From positions 6,696,001 to 6,760,000 of the forward strand of contig OZ020484.1 in NCBI GenBank assembly GCA_963971405.1: DNA of 64,000 bases. Reading direction: 5' to 3'. The first letter of the stretch is position 1, and every line of letters begins with the position of its first letter. This stretch comes from Psococerastis gibbosa. Lineage: Eukaryota; Arthropoda; Insecta; Psocodea; Psocidae. The notes beneath the pieces were generated by a model that had not been told where the DNA came from, searched no databases, and saw only the letters and a program-made list of their open reading frames with translations. Position numbers and translations under genes: made by a program. Of this stretch, positions 54,901 to 64,000 are shown in pieces.

Positions 54901-55608
54901 AATATAATAATTATTAATTTATGAAGTAACGATAAATTTCTTCTTCTAATTTCTTACAGTAGGTGACTTCTTTAAGTTACAGCCAGATGATTGGTTGGTA
55001 GCAACATGTGGCATCGATGCCTCCACTCCCCTCGATCCTGGCACGCCCTCTTCAGCTCCACGTATATATTGGCCCCAACATCCTCCATCACTAGCAGCAG
55101 ATATTCTTTTCTCGGGTGCCCAGGTCGGTTGACGCCTTCTATAGTTCCTTCTATGACGCAGCTGACGAAGTTCTCGTGCCGTACCAAATGTCACATTCAG
55201 CGAGCTCTTCTTGCACATATGGATGCAACCACAATCAATCAATCAATCAATCAGTCTTTGTCCATGACCCACCAAGGTGGGATAGACGGCGTCACACTAT
55301 TTTGGTGTCTTTCACTTATACACTAGGTGACTTACCTTCATTGAAAACCATTGCTTCAACAGATGGCAATATCTGGAAGCAAAAACCAAAATGTAATTAA
55401 CATAGTTCAGTCAGTTTAGTGTTAGTGTCAGTGCGGATTTCAGCCAATTTGCCGTCACCCTATGTACAGGAATATCTTTTTAGAAATATTAATTTTAAAT
55501 GTGCTTATTTGCGTTTGCCACAGTCAAATTTACTTACTGCTTCTTATTTTCTCCCAATACTTCAAACAGCTTTTCTCTCGCAGCATTTAATTCCGCCGTC
55601 ACCGACAT
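45987..55608 (-). CDS. TADA1: Transcriptional adapter 1 (SAGA subunit Ada1)
   Basis: Seven exons on the minus strand: 55608-55538, 55372-55336, 54787-54593, 53817-53617, 49280-49153, 47894-47738 and 46106-45987. All phases agree, giving 302 residues. Ada1 is a core subunit of the SAGA histone acetyltransferase coactivator, where its histone fold pairs with TAF12. Similarity to animal TADA1 runs the whole length. The N-terminus is MSVTAELNAAREKLFEVLG, then KKQYCHLLKQWFSMKMTKEE and HNEFLLCLFNKC. The middle part is LFLPDHTLVMSRLMVGAWEL, then QFFLKNILTAILSQRSGYRL. The C-terminus has the VHKSAIPAHSLYAINMERII block and NHPSWEEL. The length is close to the usual 300-340 residues. Intron 4 holds a LINE and intron 3 a LINE fragment. 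A possible poly(A) signal is at 45687-45682. It is nuclear and divergent from POLR2M. Confidence 0.93.
46231..46640 (+). repeat. (GTT)n plus 350-bp dispersed repeat, copy 2
   Basis: A (GTT)n run at 46232-46260 leads into CCAACGCCTGCTGTCAGCAT. The rest is colinear with 13912-14262, up to CATGGTAAGGCCGTTGGC. It lies in TADA1 intron 6. Confidence 0.8.
47463..47674 (-). mobile_element. tRNA-derived SINE
   Basis: A minus-strand copy with B box GGTTCGAGTCCTACA and body CAAAGCATGGCCAGAAAATG (plus-strand text). It lies in TADA1 intron 6, 63 bp from the donor of exon 6. Confidence 0.83.
48317..48498. mobile_element. Foldback MITE (palindrome copy 7)
   Basis: The ends are GGTGGCTATTCCACTGGTCG and CGACCAGTGGAATACCTGCC, with arms through AAAGAGTCTGCTACCATATT. 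The core AACTTAATTTATAATAGATA is shared with 26240-26513 although the arms differ. It lies in TADA1 intron 5. Confidence 0.9.
48590..49040. repeat. 144-bp tandem repeat, three units
   Basis: CCATATTGATAACGTTCTGC starts at 48603, 48747 and 48891, exactly 144 bp apart. The units are nearly identical, and the last diverges after TTTCGAGA. It lies in TADA1 intron 5, between exons 5 and 6. Confidence 0.92.
49442..52325 (-). mobile_element. LINE with reverse transcriptase and RNase H, inactivated
   Basis: One long coding frame is split by a single TGA at about 50264. The upstream part (open from about 52325, no endonuclease domain) has the RT motifs SPGEDGIIPKMLQ, FRPISLSSFLLKTLERLVDH, AVFLDIAGAFDHSSF, GCPQGGLISPLLWCLIADLL and the catalytic QAYADDFAIV. 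The downstream part is RNase H (FQAEVFAIMKAME, VICSDSQAALFAI, IWVPGHEGIEGNEVADSLA) with a C-terminal Cys/His cluster (CRHCAEEEETSSHLLFRCP). The stop falls in the first RNase H motif, which reads WYTE-stop-S where WYTDGS is expected. After KYLGVIFDNKLL a stretch of about 20 residues usually present is missing. It is 5' truncated at a SINE. It is a YADD-type LINE with RNase H, of I, R1 or Loa type. It lies in TADA1 intron 4. Confidence 0.9.
52335..52570 (+). mobile_element. Second tRNA-derived SINE family
   Basis: The A-box-like TAGCCAGAATGGCGTAGAGG and B box GGTTCGAGTCCCACCC are followed by CTACCATGCTTCGGAGGGCA and GCCGGCGGTCCCGGCAGTCT, which resemble the body of the first family. The tail region ends CACGGGTAGTACCACCCCG. 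Confidence 0.75.
52585..52705 (-). mobile_element. tRNA-derived SINE, fragment
   Basis: CGAAGCATGGCCAGAAAATG and CTTTCGTATGAAAGCCAAAT match the body and head of the 39933-40161 family with deletions that remove the B box. Confidence 0.6.
52921..53060. mobile_element. Foldback MITE (palindrome copy 8)
   Basis: A 140-bp hairpin with ends GGCGGGGTTTCCATTGACC and GGTCAACGGAAACCCCGCC, flanked by TTA on both sides. The arms include GAGCGTGAGCGTGACATTGA and GTAGCAGACATTTTTCGACT. It lies in TADA1 intron 4. Confidence 0.92.
53380..53545 (+). mobile_element. Degenerate LINE C-terminal fragment
   Basis: In frame it reads RQMRRRDRIRNEVIGREFG, related to 41935-42200. It is short, decayed and in TADA1 intron 4. 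Confidence 0.55.
53840..54450 (+). mobile_element. LINE C-terminal fragment inserted in duplicated TADA1 exon start
   Basis: Plus-strand frames read LQRRTIRYLCGGLPRVASRR, HFKRQGILRAPSPYVPEVCT and RDYLVIPKHRTSRYEGKPAH, typical of the tail after the RT of Jockey/CR1-like LINEs. The flanks are two halves of a second copy of the TADA1 exon 4 start: CTGTGAGAAACCTTCCACAA (minus strand) at about 53865-53895, and GATCGACCGGTTTTAAAATA at 54421. The insertion therefore split that copy. Confidence 0.75.
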
Positions 55609-55854
55609 TTTGAAAATTATAGTAAACAAAAATATATAGCAGACGACATGGGTCACATGGTATTACAAGTTGTATGAAAGTAGCTTTTATTTTCAATGCT
55701 TATTTTGCTTATAAACTTTCAAAGCCTAATATATTTTATAGCACTCTTATTTTTGTAAACAAATAATCAAAGTCAAGTACTCAAACAAACCCAACAATTT
55801 TAAAGTGCAATTCGGAAATTGAAGTAGAAAACTAGAAAAGCAACTATAACTAGT
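55609..55854. promoter_or_regulatory. Shared divergent promoter region TADA1 / POLR2M
   Basis: Only 246 bp separate the TADA1 ATG (minus) from the POLR2M ATG (plus). The interval is AT-rich, has no repeats I recognise, and must hold both 5' UTRs and start sites. I cannot place a TATA box or initiator with confidence. Confidence 0.7.
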
Positions 55855-58665
55855 ATGATGAGCAATTTAGACAAGCGAAAGCAGAGCCAGGGGTTTGTGG
55901 ATATGAGGAAAATGACTGAAATTGAGTTGAAGGAATTATTAGACCGTCAATTAGCTCTCTTACAAAATAAGTAAGTACGTAACTATTGTCTATTTTGGCG
56001 GCATTGCAATGTTTTGCGCAATAAGAACATGCGAAATTGTTTATTTATACAATTTGAGCTGAGCATTACTAAGTAGTTGCATGTGCCCGAAAATGCACCA
56101 TGGTTTCAATAATTATGAGTTAGGCTACATTTAAATTCCTAACACCAGGTCCGAATGGATTGAAGATCGGCAATGGATTGACCCAGTATCTAAAGACAAT
56201 CAGACAGCCATCAACAGACGCCTACGATACTTTCGTGCCCTAAAGGGAAAAAAATAAGTTCTCGGTTGACCTTGATTTCTTGATTTCTATGCTACTGTGG
56301 CTATGACAGACCGCAGTTGGTCTCGACACAATCAAGAGCTGCGCCTTGTACAAACAAGAATAGAAGTACAATGATTCCATCGAAGTATGTGAACGGAGAG
56401 TCTTCCATGATGCAGATCCCGACTGTAGATGTGTATTGTGCGGAAATCATTGCCCGAAATACCACATTGAGTGATCCCCTCAGAGAGTGGGGTCTATTGC
56501 TTCCTAAGCAACTGAGGCGTAACACAAGCTTTCGTATTGTTAAACATGCACCATCTATGCTTATTACAAACATATTAAAGAGAGTCTCGCCGAAAATACA
56601 ATGCAGCCGACGGAAAATACCGGGAATTTCCACCAGTTGAGCGTTCAACGTGCATAGTATCTATAGGACCACAATAGCTATAATCCAGCAAAAGCCCTGG
56701 TATTATAAGGATCAAAACTGAAAACTGTATAGGTCGTGTTTCTCAGGTCTGGTACAGATGCCGGCCGACGATTTGCTGAGGAATATATCATAGGAACAAA
56801 TGGGTTGGTTGATGCAAAAATAAACAGTCATTTCTGAGCGCACTACAGAAGATTTCTGGTTCTGGAAAACCTGCGTGAGGTAAGCGTCAAGCCAGCGACC
56901 TAAATCTGCTGAACAAACACGGGCTTGCGAGCTATACTAAATGCACCACAGGACACTCGTGTCACTGACATGTTAAGTGAGCTCAAACTGACGTCAGTAC
57001 AAGACCAGGTCATATTGGATACTTTGTCGTTCATACACAAAATTCTGATCGGTCATCTCCCAGAGTATCTACGAGACAAAGTTCAATTCTTCAGAGACGT
57101 GCATGCATACAACACCAGACAGCATAATAGCATCTACCTGGAGCGGGCTCTGTCAGAATTCCAAAGGCGCGGAATCTTCTATTCGTGGTTATCCAGATAT
57201 AATAATCTACGCCGTGAAATTAAAGACAGTGCGACCGTCAAACAATTTCGCGAAAGACTAGAATGCTCCCTCCGGCAACATTAGAACTAAGTGCTAGTTT
57301 GAAGTGAATCTATCAAGAACAACCATTAGCATTCGTGCTACTACCCATACAACAACAACAACACAACAAGTAGGCTCTAGAGTCATGCACCAATCCATTT
57401 GCTTTAATGACAAATTTCTCAGCACCGGCGTTTAAAATATCCGTGTGTACCGAGCCTACGTCTACTTTAGCCAGACGGACTGGACGGCATGTCAAGCTTA
57501 TTAACTGCAAAAAAACTAAATTCTATATTTTTTTCAGATCATTTATTCGCAAACTTCCGGACAAAGGCCAGAAGATTGAAGCTTTCAAGTTACAAATAGA
57601 AGAAGAACTGAAGAAGAGAGACGATGTCAATGCAACAAGCAATTTATTAGGAAACATGAACCTTAACGGACACCTAGAAGATGTAGAATGGACTGCCGGG
57701 AAAAAATCTGCAAATAAAACAGAAAACACCAACCAAGATGTTGACAGCGATGATGATGTAGATCCTATCAAACTCCTTGCTACGCATTGTGGTACTCAAA
57801 AAACAAAAATAAGAAAAGAGCGTCTTCCTGAACAGAGTTTAGTAACAGAAAAAGACATTGAAGAAGTTAGAACTTTTGCAAAAGTGCCTTATGCCGATGA
57901 ATTTTGCAAGAAAATTGATAGGCTTAAAGAGCCTCGGGAAAGGTTTAAGCCATGTCAGCCAAAGTCGAAGGAAGGCTTAAAGTCTGCTTTTCGTAGTAGC
58001 TCTGAGAATGTACAAAAGATGATGGGGAAGCATTGGGAGGTGACCGCTGCCACGCCTCCAGTGCCGTTGTACGGGGACACGAAAATGATAAGTCTAACAG
58101 ACTCGTTGTTGTTGCAGAAAGAGCAAGCTGAAAAACTTAAGGTGGGTCTAGTGATAGTTTTTGATGTTATTATGGTGCTCATTTACTATCCCGCTGATTT
58201 ATCGACGTGTGTGCAAAATATATATTTTTTTTAATAGTCCGTGTCCCATCAATCAATCAATCAAAAAATACAATTTTAACAGTTTTTGTCACTTCCCTAT
58301 GGGCTAGGCCCGTTTTATGGTGTGTATTATATACCATACCATTATTATTGTGTACTATGATATTACTAGTCTGTCCATGACTTGTTCCTTTTCTCGGTTA
58401 AGCCAAGACATTTTTAGACTGTCTTTAATGCCTGCTACCACGTCAATACCACATTTACTATGCACTATTGACGTAGGTGGAATAAGCGCCTAACACCTGT
58501 TACAATGTCAATGACAAGCGTGTCTCAGCTTGCCCTTTGACACTTGTCGGGTTGACAGCCAGGAGTGAATCAGTTTGCCAATGGCTAGAAATTAATTGGG
58601 AAACAATACCAATAATTGGGTCGTTGGTAGGGCAAGGTTCAATGGGCCACATTATAAAGCCCTTC

Positions 58666-58696
<31 letters not shown>

Positions 58697-61600
58697 GTAG
58701 TCAGTCCATTCTAGACTGTGCAATTGTCCCATCCATTAATCCAGTGCATTATGATTATTATAAAAATATATTTCAATCAAACTATATCGTTGTTATGTAC
58801 AGTTAGGTGTAAGAGAGGGCCATAGGCCCTAATCTCGCTGTATCTACATATTTTTTTTAAAATAAAGACTTTATTATTATTATTATTATTATGATAGGGG
58901 AAATTGAGTCAGCCAAAATTTAACCCTGGGACAATAGACAGTTGCCATTCGTCAAGGTTTGGGGTACTCGGTTACGGAAGTAAGGGACATTATGGCGATG
59001 GCTCTTGAATTAGGGGTATCATCGGTCCTGCAATGCATTACAAGGGAGTTGGACGATGTAGTCACGATTTAGGAGTAACTAAGTTTGTGCTGTACCTCGG
59101 CCTGACATGGGCTTAGCCAAGTGGCCGTAAAAAAAAAAAAAAAAAAAAAAATAGACTACTTGACAATCTTTGAATCTTTGAAAATCTATTTTAAAGCATT
59201 AGTAAATTTGTTTTAATTTGTTTTACACCCCCAAAAATTGTTGATTTTTTTTCTAAAAAAAAAAAAAATGTTATTTAGTAGGGGAAAAATCTTTTTCTGC
59301 ATCAAATTTAAGTTGTGGGGAGCTACTAGCACTTGTATTGGTAGTGACGTCATTTTCTCACCACCAATGTCAGCCGGCGGTTTTACTTTGTAATCCACTG
59401 TTAAAATATCAACATTTATTTATTTATATTTACAATTTTATCATACAAAACATTTGGTATTAGGGTCAAGTGGGGGAAATGTAAACGTTTTTGGCACTTG
59501 TCGCGCAGTCTCTAACTTTTTACTGCCAATGGGAGCATTTTATGAACATGACAAATGTCTTAGTTGTTATTTCCATTAATTAAATATTCATTCAATGCAT
59601 GCACTATGTCCTAATGCTCCAATTTAATTTATAAGATGAATTTGGAAGCATTTACATTGACCCCACCAATTACAACTTAGTTTACAATTACCCCAGTTTT
59701 GGGGTGAATGTGAACGGTTTGCTTATTCAGCTTTTAAAGAATATTTTACATCAATAATGCATTGCCAGGATAGAACGAAGTAATTGGTTTATTCTTATAT
59801 AACAGCAAAATACAAAAAAGTCCATAAAACAGTTTTATCATGTTCAATCAGCCTCAGTGCCTTTTGAATTCTGGTCCGCGTTAATCATGTTTCCCAAGTG
59901 GTTCGGAATTCCGGAATCCACTTGAAAGCTGAAAAAGCCACACATCAAACAAGGGTAATTGATTCCGGGAATTGTGTTTTGAAGGTGTATAGCCCTCTTC
60001 TTATCTCTGGGGTGGGCGAAAGTTTTTTAATGCATGACATATTTACCCAATCTTCATCAATAACAGTAGGAAAAGAATACTGTTTCCTACCGCGTTTCAG
60101 AAAATTTACCTTCACGTTACATGTTTGGTTATCGGCAATAACTTGACCAACATAGTACAAAGTTCCTTTCGTACCATTGTATTCCACCAGAACCCAATCA
60201 ATTATTTGAACATGGTCCACCTTTTCAAATTTTTTTTTGATGTCTACGTCATCTTCATTAAATTCATCCGTAACGTCATCTTCCCAGTTTCCTCCTGAAG
60301 AATCCGTAAGATTTGCGATTTCTTCTTCAAGTGAGATCTTCTTTTTCTTCGCCGTCATCATACTTTCTCCTTCTTCTGTTGAAGAATCTGCGAGGTTGGC
60401 CAAATCGTCTCCAAAAGAACTTTTCTTCTTCGCCTTTTTTCTTCGCTTTCCAGGCACGGTGTCTTCCTTCTTACATGCCTTCTTTTTTTTAACTTGCTTC
60501 TTCTCTTCTGCTTCTTTAAGGCGCAGTGCCTACCTCCTGCGATGTGAGCACTTCTCCGTAAGCGGGCTGCTTTAATCTTGGGGTAACGTATTTTTTCTTC
60601 TTGTTTTCATCAGGCACGTCAAACAGTGATTTCAGGATTTCAGTCGTCGGTTCGACGCTGACGTCTTGTGACATATCACGAAAGGGCAAAGCCTTCTTTA
60701 CGTTAATCACCTCTAACAGAGACTTGAAAACTTCAACAACCGCATTTTTCATTGGTGTGTCTATTGTGTTTATGCAAGGGTGGACTACTGTATCAGACAC
60801 GTTTAAACACGATGTTGGGCTTGCCACGGATTGAACTCCCGAACCTACACAGACTTTCACAGAAGATGGCTGGATTTCTGAATGAACAGTGGTGCTTTGA
60901 GAAGGGGTAGGCCTATTCGAAGTAGCTGGTAGAGTGCTTGAAGGCTGAGACTGGATTGCTAAACCAACAGGGCCGCTTTCTGAAGATGTAGTCGCAGGAA
61001 GGGTGCTTGAAGACACAGCTGAGCTAGACCTATTTTCATAATATTCACTGAGGTCATTCTTGTTGAAAAAATCTGTAGAGAACTTGGATCTGTCGAGAGG
61101 AAAAACCCCTGTGTTTTTAAAGCCTGAAGTTAGGTTTTTTTCTGGTATCTCTTTCCATAGATCCCCCAAAACTTTAGCAAATTCATTTTTTTTCATGCGT
61201 CCAGTGCCTTTTCCGACTTGAGATTTTCCAAATGCCACAAGTTTTTTTTCCCATGACGTTTTCAGTGGTCCAAAAACACATTTATCAAGTGGCTGTATTC
61301 GGTCTGATAGGTGGCTCGGAAATATCGAGCTTCGGCTTCTTTATATGTTACACCTCGGCCAATTGCATTACAAGCTTCTTGTAATGCCTGGCTATCATAT
61401 GACGGAGGTGGCTTTTTTCTTTTATAAGTGCGTGGCATTTCCTAAAAGATAAAAATTATGTTATAAAATTGTTTAAATGAATAAATAGATCGTTCACATT
61501 TACCCCGAAATGGTGTTCACAATCACCCCAATGATTCATCTTCTTGGGGTGAATGTGAATATGTTTTTCTTCGGCTTGTGGCAAACCTAACATGGTTAAC

Positions 61601-63918
61601 TCCGTACAGTTAATGTAGCCACTTATATTCCCTATTAATCGTATACTACTTTATTAAAAAAAAGTCAAAAGTAAAATTTTAGAACACTTACCAATTCAAG
61701 ATGATCGTTTTGAAATCCACTTCAAAAATCAAGGTAATTTTAAAACGAATTTTTTGCCTCTCTTGTTATTTCTAAACAAATACATGCGATTGCCGCTATC
61801 TAAAAACGTGTCATTAGAACAACGTGCAATGAGATTTCCCCGCCAACTTTTGAAATAACAGAACTACGGTGTCTGTTTACAATCACCCCTATTTACATTT
61901 ACCCCTCTTGACCCTATTATTGTTAACCTATAAGCTACCGTATCTAGCATATTTTATATTTAATTCTTACAATTACAGTGAAGTTTTTTTTTTTTTTAAT
62001 TTAGCCTATTATTTACCATAGTACTCATAATAATTACCTATATAGGCCTAATGAGGTACATATATATTATAATAATGGATAAGTAGGTAAGCATGAATGT
62101 GTTCAATTCGTACCGGTGCTTTAATTTAAAAATTAAATTTAATGTATTTATAAATATAAATATATAAATATAATGTATTTATTTTATTTTTATTTTTTTT
62201 CCTTTTAAAAAAAGGTTAATCGCATACAAACAATTTAATGAATGTATCCGATTGACCTCTGCAGTCGCCTCGCTAGGTTATTACCCGTGTTGAGCTACGA
62301 CACGTCTCCGATCCCATGGCGCACAAGTGCAAGCACGTTACCACCTGGCCATCGAAGTCGATGTACGATGTACTACACATGTTTAATTAAAGATTTAGCT
62401 TAATGTAAAGTTGTATTAATACGTAATATCAAAGGTATTGTTAATATTTGGTGTGGCTATTTCCCATGAATTTTTCATTGCGTGCAATTTTTGTGACAAT
62501 TCATAACTTTACTAATTAATAAAGTATACATTCCGCAGTAAACAAAAAAAGTCAGATTTTGGAGGGCCGAGTTCTTGCGGCCCATATCCTCACAAAGTAA
62601 GCCTACTTGTTGCGGTCCACTGGAATTTGACCTGCCGTCGACCCCATTAGTATTTTGGACATTATTGTTAACCGGCTACAAGCGACTATGGACAAGCTTA
62701 GACATGCTTACCGTTGACCCATTGCAATAGGCACTTAGCCTAGACCAATTCTGTGCCAAAAAACACCATGTATCTATGAAAGTTGAAAAGCGATTGCAAT
62801 GAATTACAATTCATTTTCTATATTTCCCTATATTTCTGTCTTCTGAAGACAAAAATTCAGCTTTCTGAAGTTTGTCTCTCATTTCGTTTTTTCAATCTCC
62901 CAATAACCCGCAGTCGATTCGTCCCTCCCTCACTCTAGTCACAAGTTGTACGTCTTCTTCTCTTCTACTCCTATTACAGAAGCTTGTGCTACGAATCAGA
63001 CCAACTTCTTCTTAGTGTGTCCGGGCCTAGGACACGTTGATCCAAACTTACTTTTTACTTTTTCGTGTCCGAGAGATGGAGACTAGGCGAATCTTTGGGC
63101 CCAGTGCTCCATGTTGCTCCCAGTTGATCCAAAACGTTGTGGCCTTGTCGTTGGCGTCCAGAAGATCCATCTGGGATACGGCTTCTCTCAGCCTCGGCCA
63201 GACCAGAAGGTGGCCGTCGTCTAGCAGTTGTCCGCACTCGCAAGTTGGGTCCTCAACCAGTCCCCACCCACATAAGTTCGCACGGCATCTTGTGACCCTT
63301 GTTCTTAGCCTATTGAGGCTTCGCCATGCAGGGTACGACAGTTGGGCTCCGGGCGCTATTTTTTCCTGGGTGTTTGGTGTCAGGTTCTTCCACCTGTCGG
63401 TTCGATTTGCGCTGGCTGTTCCCTCCAAACGTGTCGTGCGGCTGAAGAAACTCTTTCTGGACTTCAGGCGGTTGCACCCAGCAGACCAACTAGCCGAGCG
63501 ATGTGAAATTTAAATTTGCACGACAATTAGGCAGTGGGCATGTCCGTTCGGCACTCTTAATCTTCGTTACGTTATAGAATACTGCGGCCCGTGTTTAGCT
63601 TATGCGCTGCAGCCGTACTATTGAGACGGACGAATTGATTGAGTTTATAGATATTTAAATTAAGTAAAGCTAATTTTTATTTTTTAGGATATTCAATTCA
63701 AGGCAGCCATCGCAAAACTCCAGCAAACAACGGGGATGAGGATGGGACCTCTACCTACAACTGGTCTGATGAAGTATAGAAACCCTGTGAACCCCGCGCT
63801 AGTATTCGAAGGAACCCCCGTTCGGGATAAACATGAAGAGGAGCCTGTCCTCGACGAAGAAGATGAGGGCGGCATGAGCGCTGTGTTTTATAATATTGTT
63901 GATGCAGAAGCCTCATAG
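55855..63918 (+). CDS. POLR2M: RNA polymerase II subunit M (Gdown1/GRINL1A)
   Basis: Three exons: 55855-55970, 57538-58141 and 63688-63918. Phases are 2 then 0, giving 316 residues and ending TAG. Gdown1 associates tightly with RNA polymerase II in the nucleus, blocks initiation factor TFIIF and makes transcription Mediator-dependent. The N-terminus has the family pattern: KMTEIELKELLDRQLALLQN, then SFIRKLPDKGQKIEAFKLQI. The C-terminal block PVPLYGDTKMISLTDSLLLQ, KEQAEKLKDIQFKAAIAKLQ and an acidic tail (EEEPVLDEEDEGG) also match. The middle is low in conservation and charged (DVDSDDDVDPIKL). The size is close to vertebrate proteins (about 370). Intron 2 (5.5 kb) contains a pogo-like element and a LINE fragment. 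A second ATG codon directly follows the first; I used the first. Confidence 0.9.
56149..56257 (+). other. Possible alternative terminal exon of POLR2M
   Basis: An acceptor (TTCCTAACACCAG) opens a segment whose phase fits exon 1 (AA plus G). It encodes SEWIEDRQWIDPVSKDNQTA then INRRLRYFRALKGKK and a TAA stop. The composition is protein-like, but I do not recognise it. It could instead be part of a mobile element or of an unrelated short gene. Confidence 0.35.
56925..57284 (+). mobile_element. LINE C-terminal fragment in POLR2M intron 1
   Basis: A 119-codon frame contains MRAILNAPQDTRVTDMLSEL, IHKILIGHLPEYLRDKVQFF, VHAYNTRQHNSIYL and a FKQF-like end (VKQFRERLE). This is the standard tail of Jockey-like RT proteins. 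It is followed by a (CAA)n-type 3' end near 57350. It is 5' truncated. Confidence 0.75.
58408..58490. mobile_element. Foldback MITE, one-armed remnant
   Basis: AAGACATTTTTAGACTGTCT and GCTACCACGTCAATACCACA, ending GTAGGTGGAATAAGCGCC, match the right half of 13443-13584. The left arm is absent. Confidence 0.8.
58500..58700 (+). repeat. Dispersed SINE-like repeat with (AAT)n tail
   Basis: GTGTCTCAGCTTGCCCTTTG, AGTTTGCCAATGGCTAGAAA, GGGTCGTTGGTAGGGCAAGG, then an (AAT)n tail at 58667-58695. The tail suggests retrotransposition. Confidence 0.7.
59463..61914 (-). mobile_element. pogo-like DNA transposon with internal deletion
   Basis: A 2452-bp element flanked by TA. The ends are GGGTCAAGTGGGGGAAATGT (left) and its inverse (right, ending CTCTTGACCC). 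Minus-strand coding starts at 61438 with a psq-type helix-turn-helix (MPRTYKRKKPPP, then SQALQEACNAIG and GVTYKEAEAR). At about 61330 it jumps to the C-terminal end of the DDE domain (SHLSDRIQPLDKCVFGPLKT, then SGFKNTGVFPLDRSKF), so the catalytic core is deleted. A frameshift near 60530 separates a last part (60457-59945) with a conserved tail (DWVLVEYNGTKGTLYYVGQV and FPTVIDEDWV). It is non-autonomous, with intact termini. It lies in POLR2M intron 2. Confidence 0.88.
61915..62210. other. Intronic AT-rich DNA
   Basis: Nothing identified. Confidence 0.5.
62215..62365 (-). repeat. Dispersed repeat (GACACGTCT/TTCATTAAA type)
   Basis: AATTTAATGAATGTATCCGA, GTTGAGCTACGACACGTCTC and GCACGTTACCACCTGGCCAT are the reverse complement of 33540-33690. 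Confidence 0.7.
62630..62750 (-). repeat. Dispersed SINE-like repeat (ATGTCCGAAA type), partial
   Basis: CGTCGACCCCATTAGTATTT, GACAAGCTTAGACATGCTTA and CCGTTGACCCATTGCAATAG match the reverse complement of the 58500-58640 copy. Confidence 0.6.
63048..63470 (-). mobile_element. LINE C-terminal remnant in POLR2M intron 2
   Basis: A minus-strand frame contains CNRLKSRKSFFSRTTRLEGT, ERWR-like TDRWKNL, LSYPAWRSLNRLRTRVTRCR and a Cys-rich end (GLVEDPTCECGQLLDDGHLL). This is the familiar tail (RSLNRLRTG...C...WG....C.CG...T..HLL..CP) of insect non-LTR elements. The RT domain is missing. It lies 218 bp before POLR2M exon 3. Confidence 0.78.
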
Positions 63919-64000
63919 TGCTAGCCTCTCAGGGGAAATCGCACCATGTGTAGACACCTGAACCTGTGGTGACTTGAATGCGAAAGATATTACGCATGAG

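Noticed and set aside
56301..56648. Overlapping frames of 115 (minus) and 107 (plus) codons in POLR2M intron 1
   Set aside because: Neither looks like a known family. They overlap each other and lie next to LINE remnants, so they are probably decayed repeat DNA.
1..64000. CRISPR array or bacterial operon content
   Set aside because: Introns, LINE, SINE and MITE content and the animal genes show a eukaryotic nuclear genome. The tandem arrays have no spacer structure.

Overview
This window is nuclear DNA from an animal, most likely an arthropod and probably an insect. The genes have many short exons, GT-AG introns of up to several kilobases and strong sequence similarity to animal proteins. 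The DNA is AT-rich and packed with interspersed repeats. The two DUF745 genes point to insects. A hemipteran such as a planthopper is possible from the look of the repeats, but that is only an impression.

Five protein-coding genes can be assembled exon by exon with matching phases. Four lie on the minus strand. From right to left they are: TADA1/Ada1 of the SAGA coactivator (55608 down to 45987, seven exons, 302 aa); a secreted three-domain gelsolin (35660 down to 27114, five coding exons, 412 aa, possible first exon near 40600); and two neighbouring genes for secreted alanine/glutamate-rich coiled-coil proteins of the DUF745 type (B, 25656 down to 18271, 282 aa; A, 17280 down to 11955, 355 aa). 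The fifth gene, POLR2M/Gdown1 (55855 to 63918, 316 aa), is on the plus strand and is divergent from TADA1. Their start codons are 246 bp apart, so two genes of the RNA polymerase II machinery appear to share one promoter region.

The left 11.9 kb has no gene that I can support. It holds a 15-bp tandem array at the edge, a satellite of about 174 bp, hexamer and pyrimidine microsatellites, LINE and SINE remnants and MITEs. Introns and intergenic DNA elsewhere are filled with the same families: tRNA-derived SINEs, degenerate LINE 3' ends, a LINE with a near-complete RT and RNase H in a TADA1 intron, hAT-like MITEs, and a pogo-like DNA transposon with intact terminal repeats in a POLR2M intron.

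The most unusual signal is a family of long near-perfect palindromes, at least eight complete and two partial. Their ends resemble GGCGCYYATTCCAC, several are flanked by TTA or TAA duplications, and they share interchangeable core modules. They look like PIF/Harbinger-type foldback MITEs. Also notable are an internal 135-bp (45-residue) tandem repeat in DUF745 gene A that carries splice-donor-like sites, and a tandem duplication of an exon end plus donor in gene B. All gene models are conceptual splices from sequence alone; no transcript data were available.
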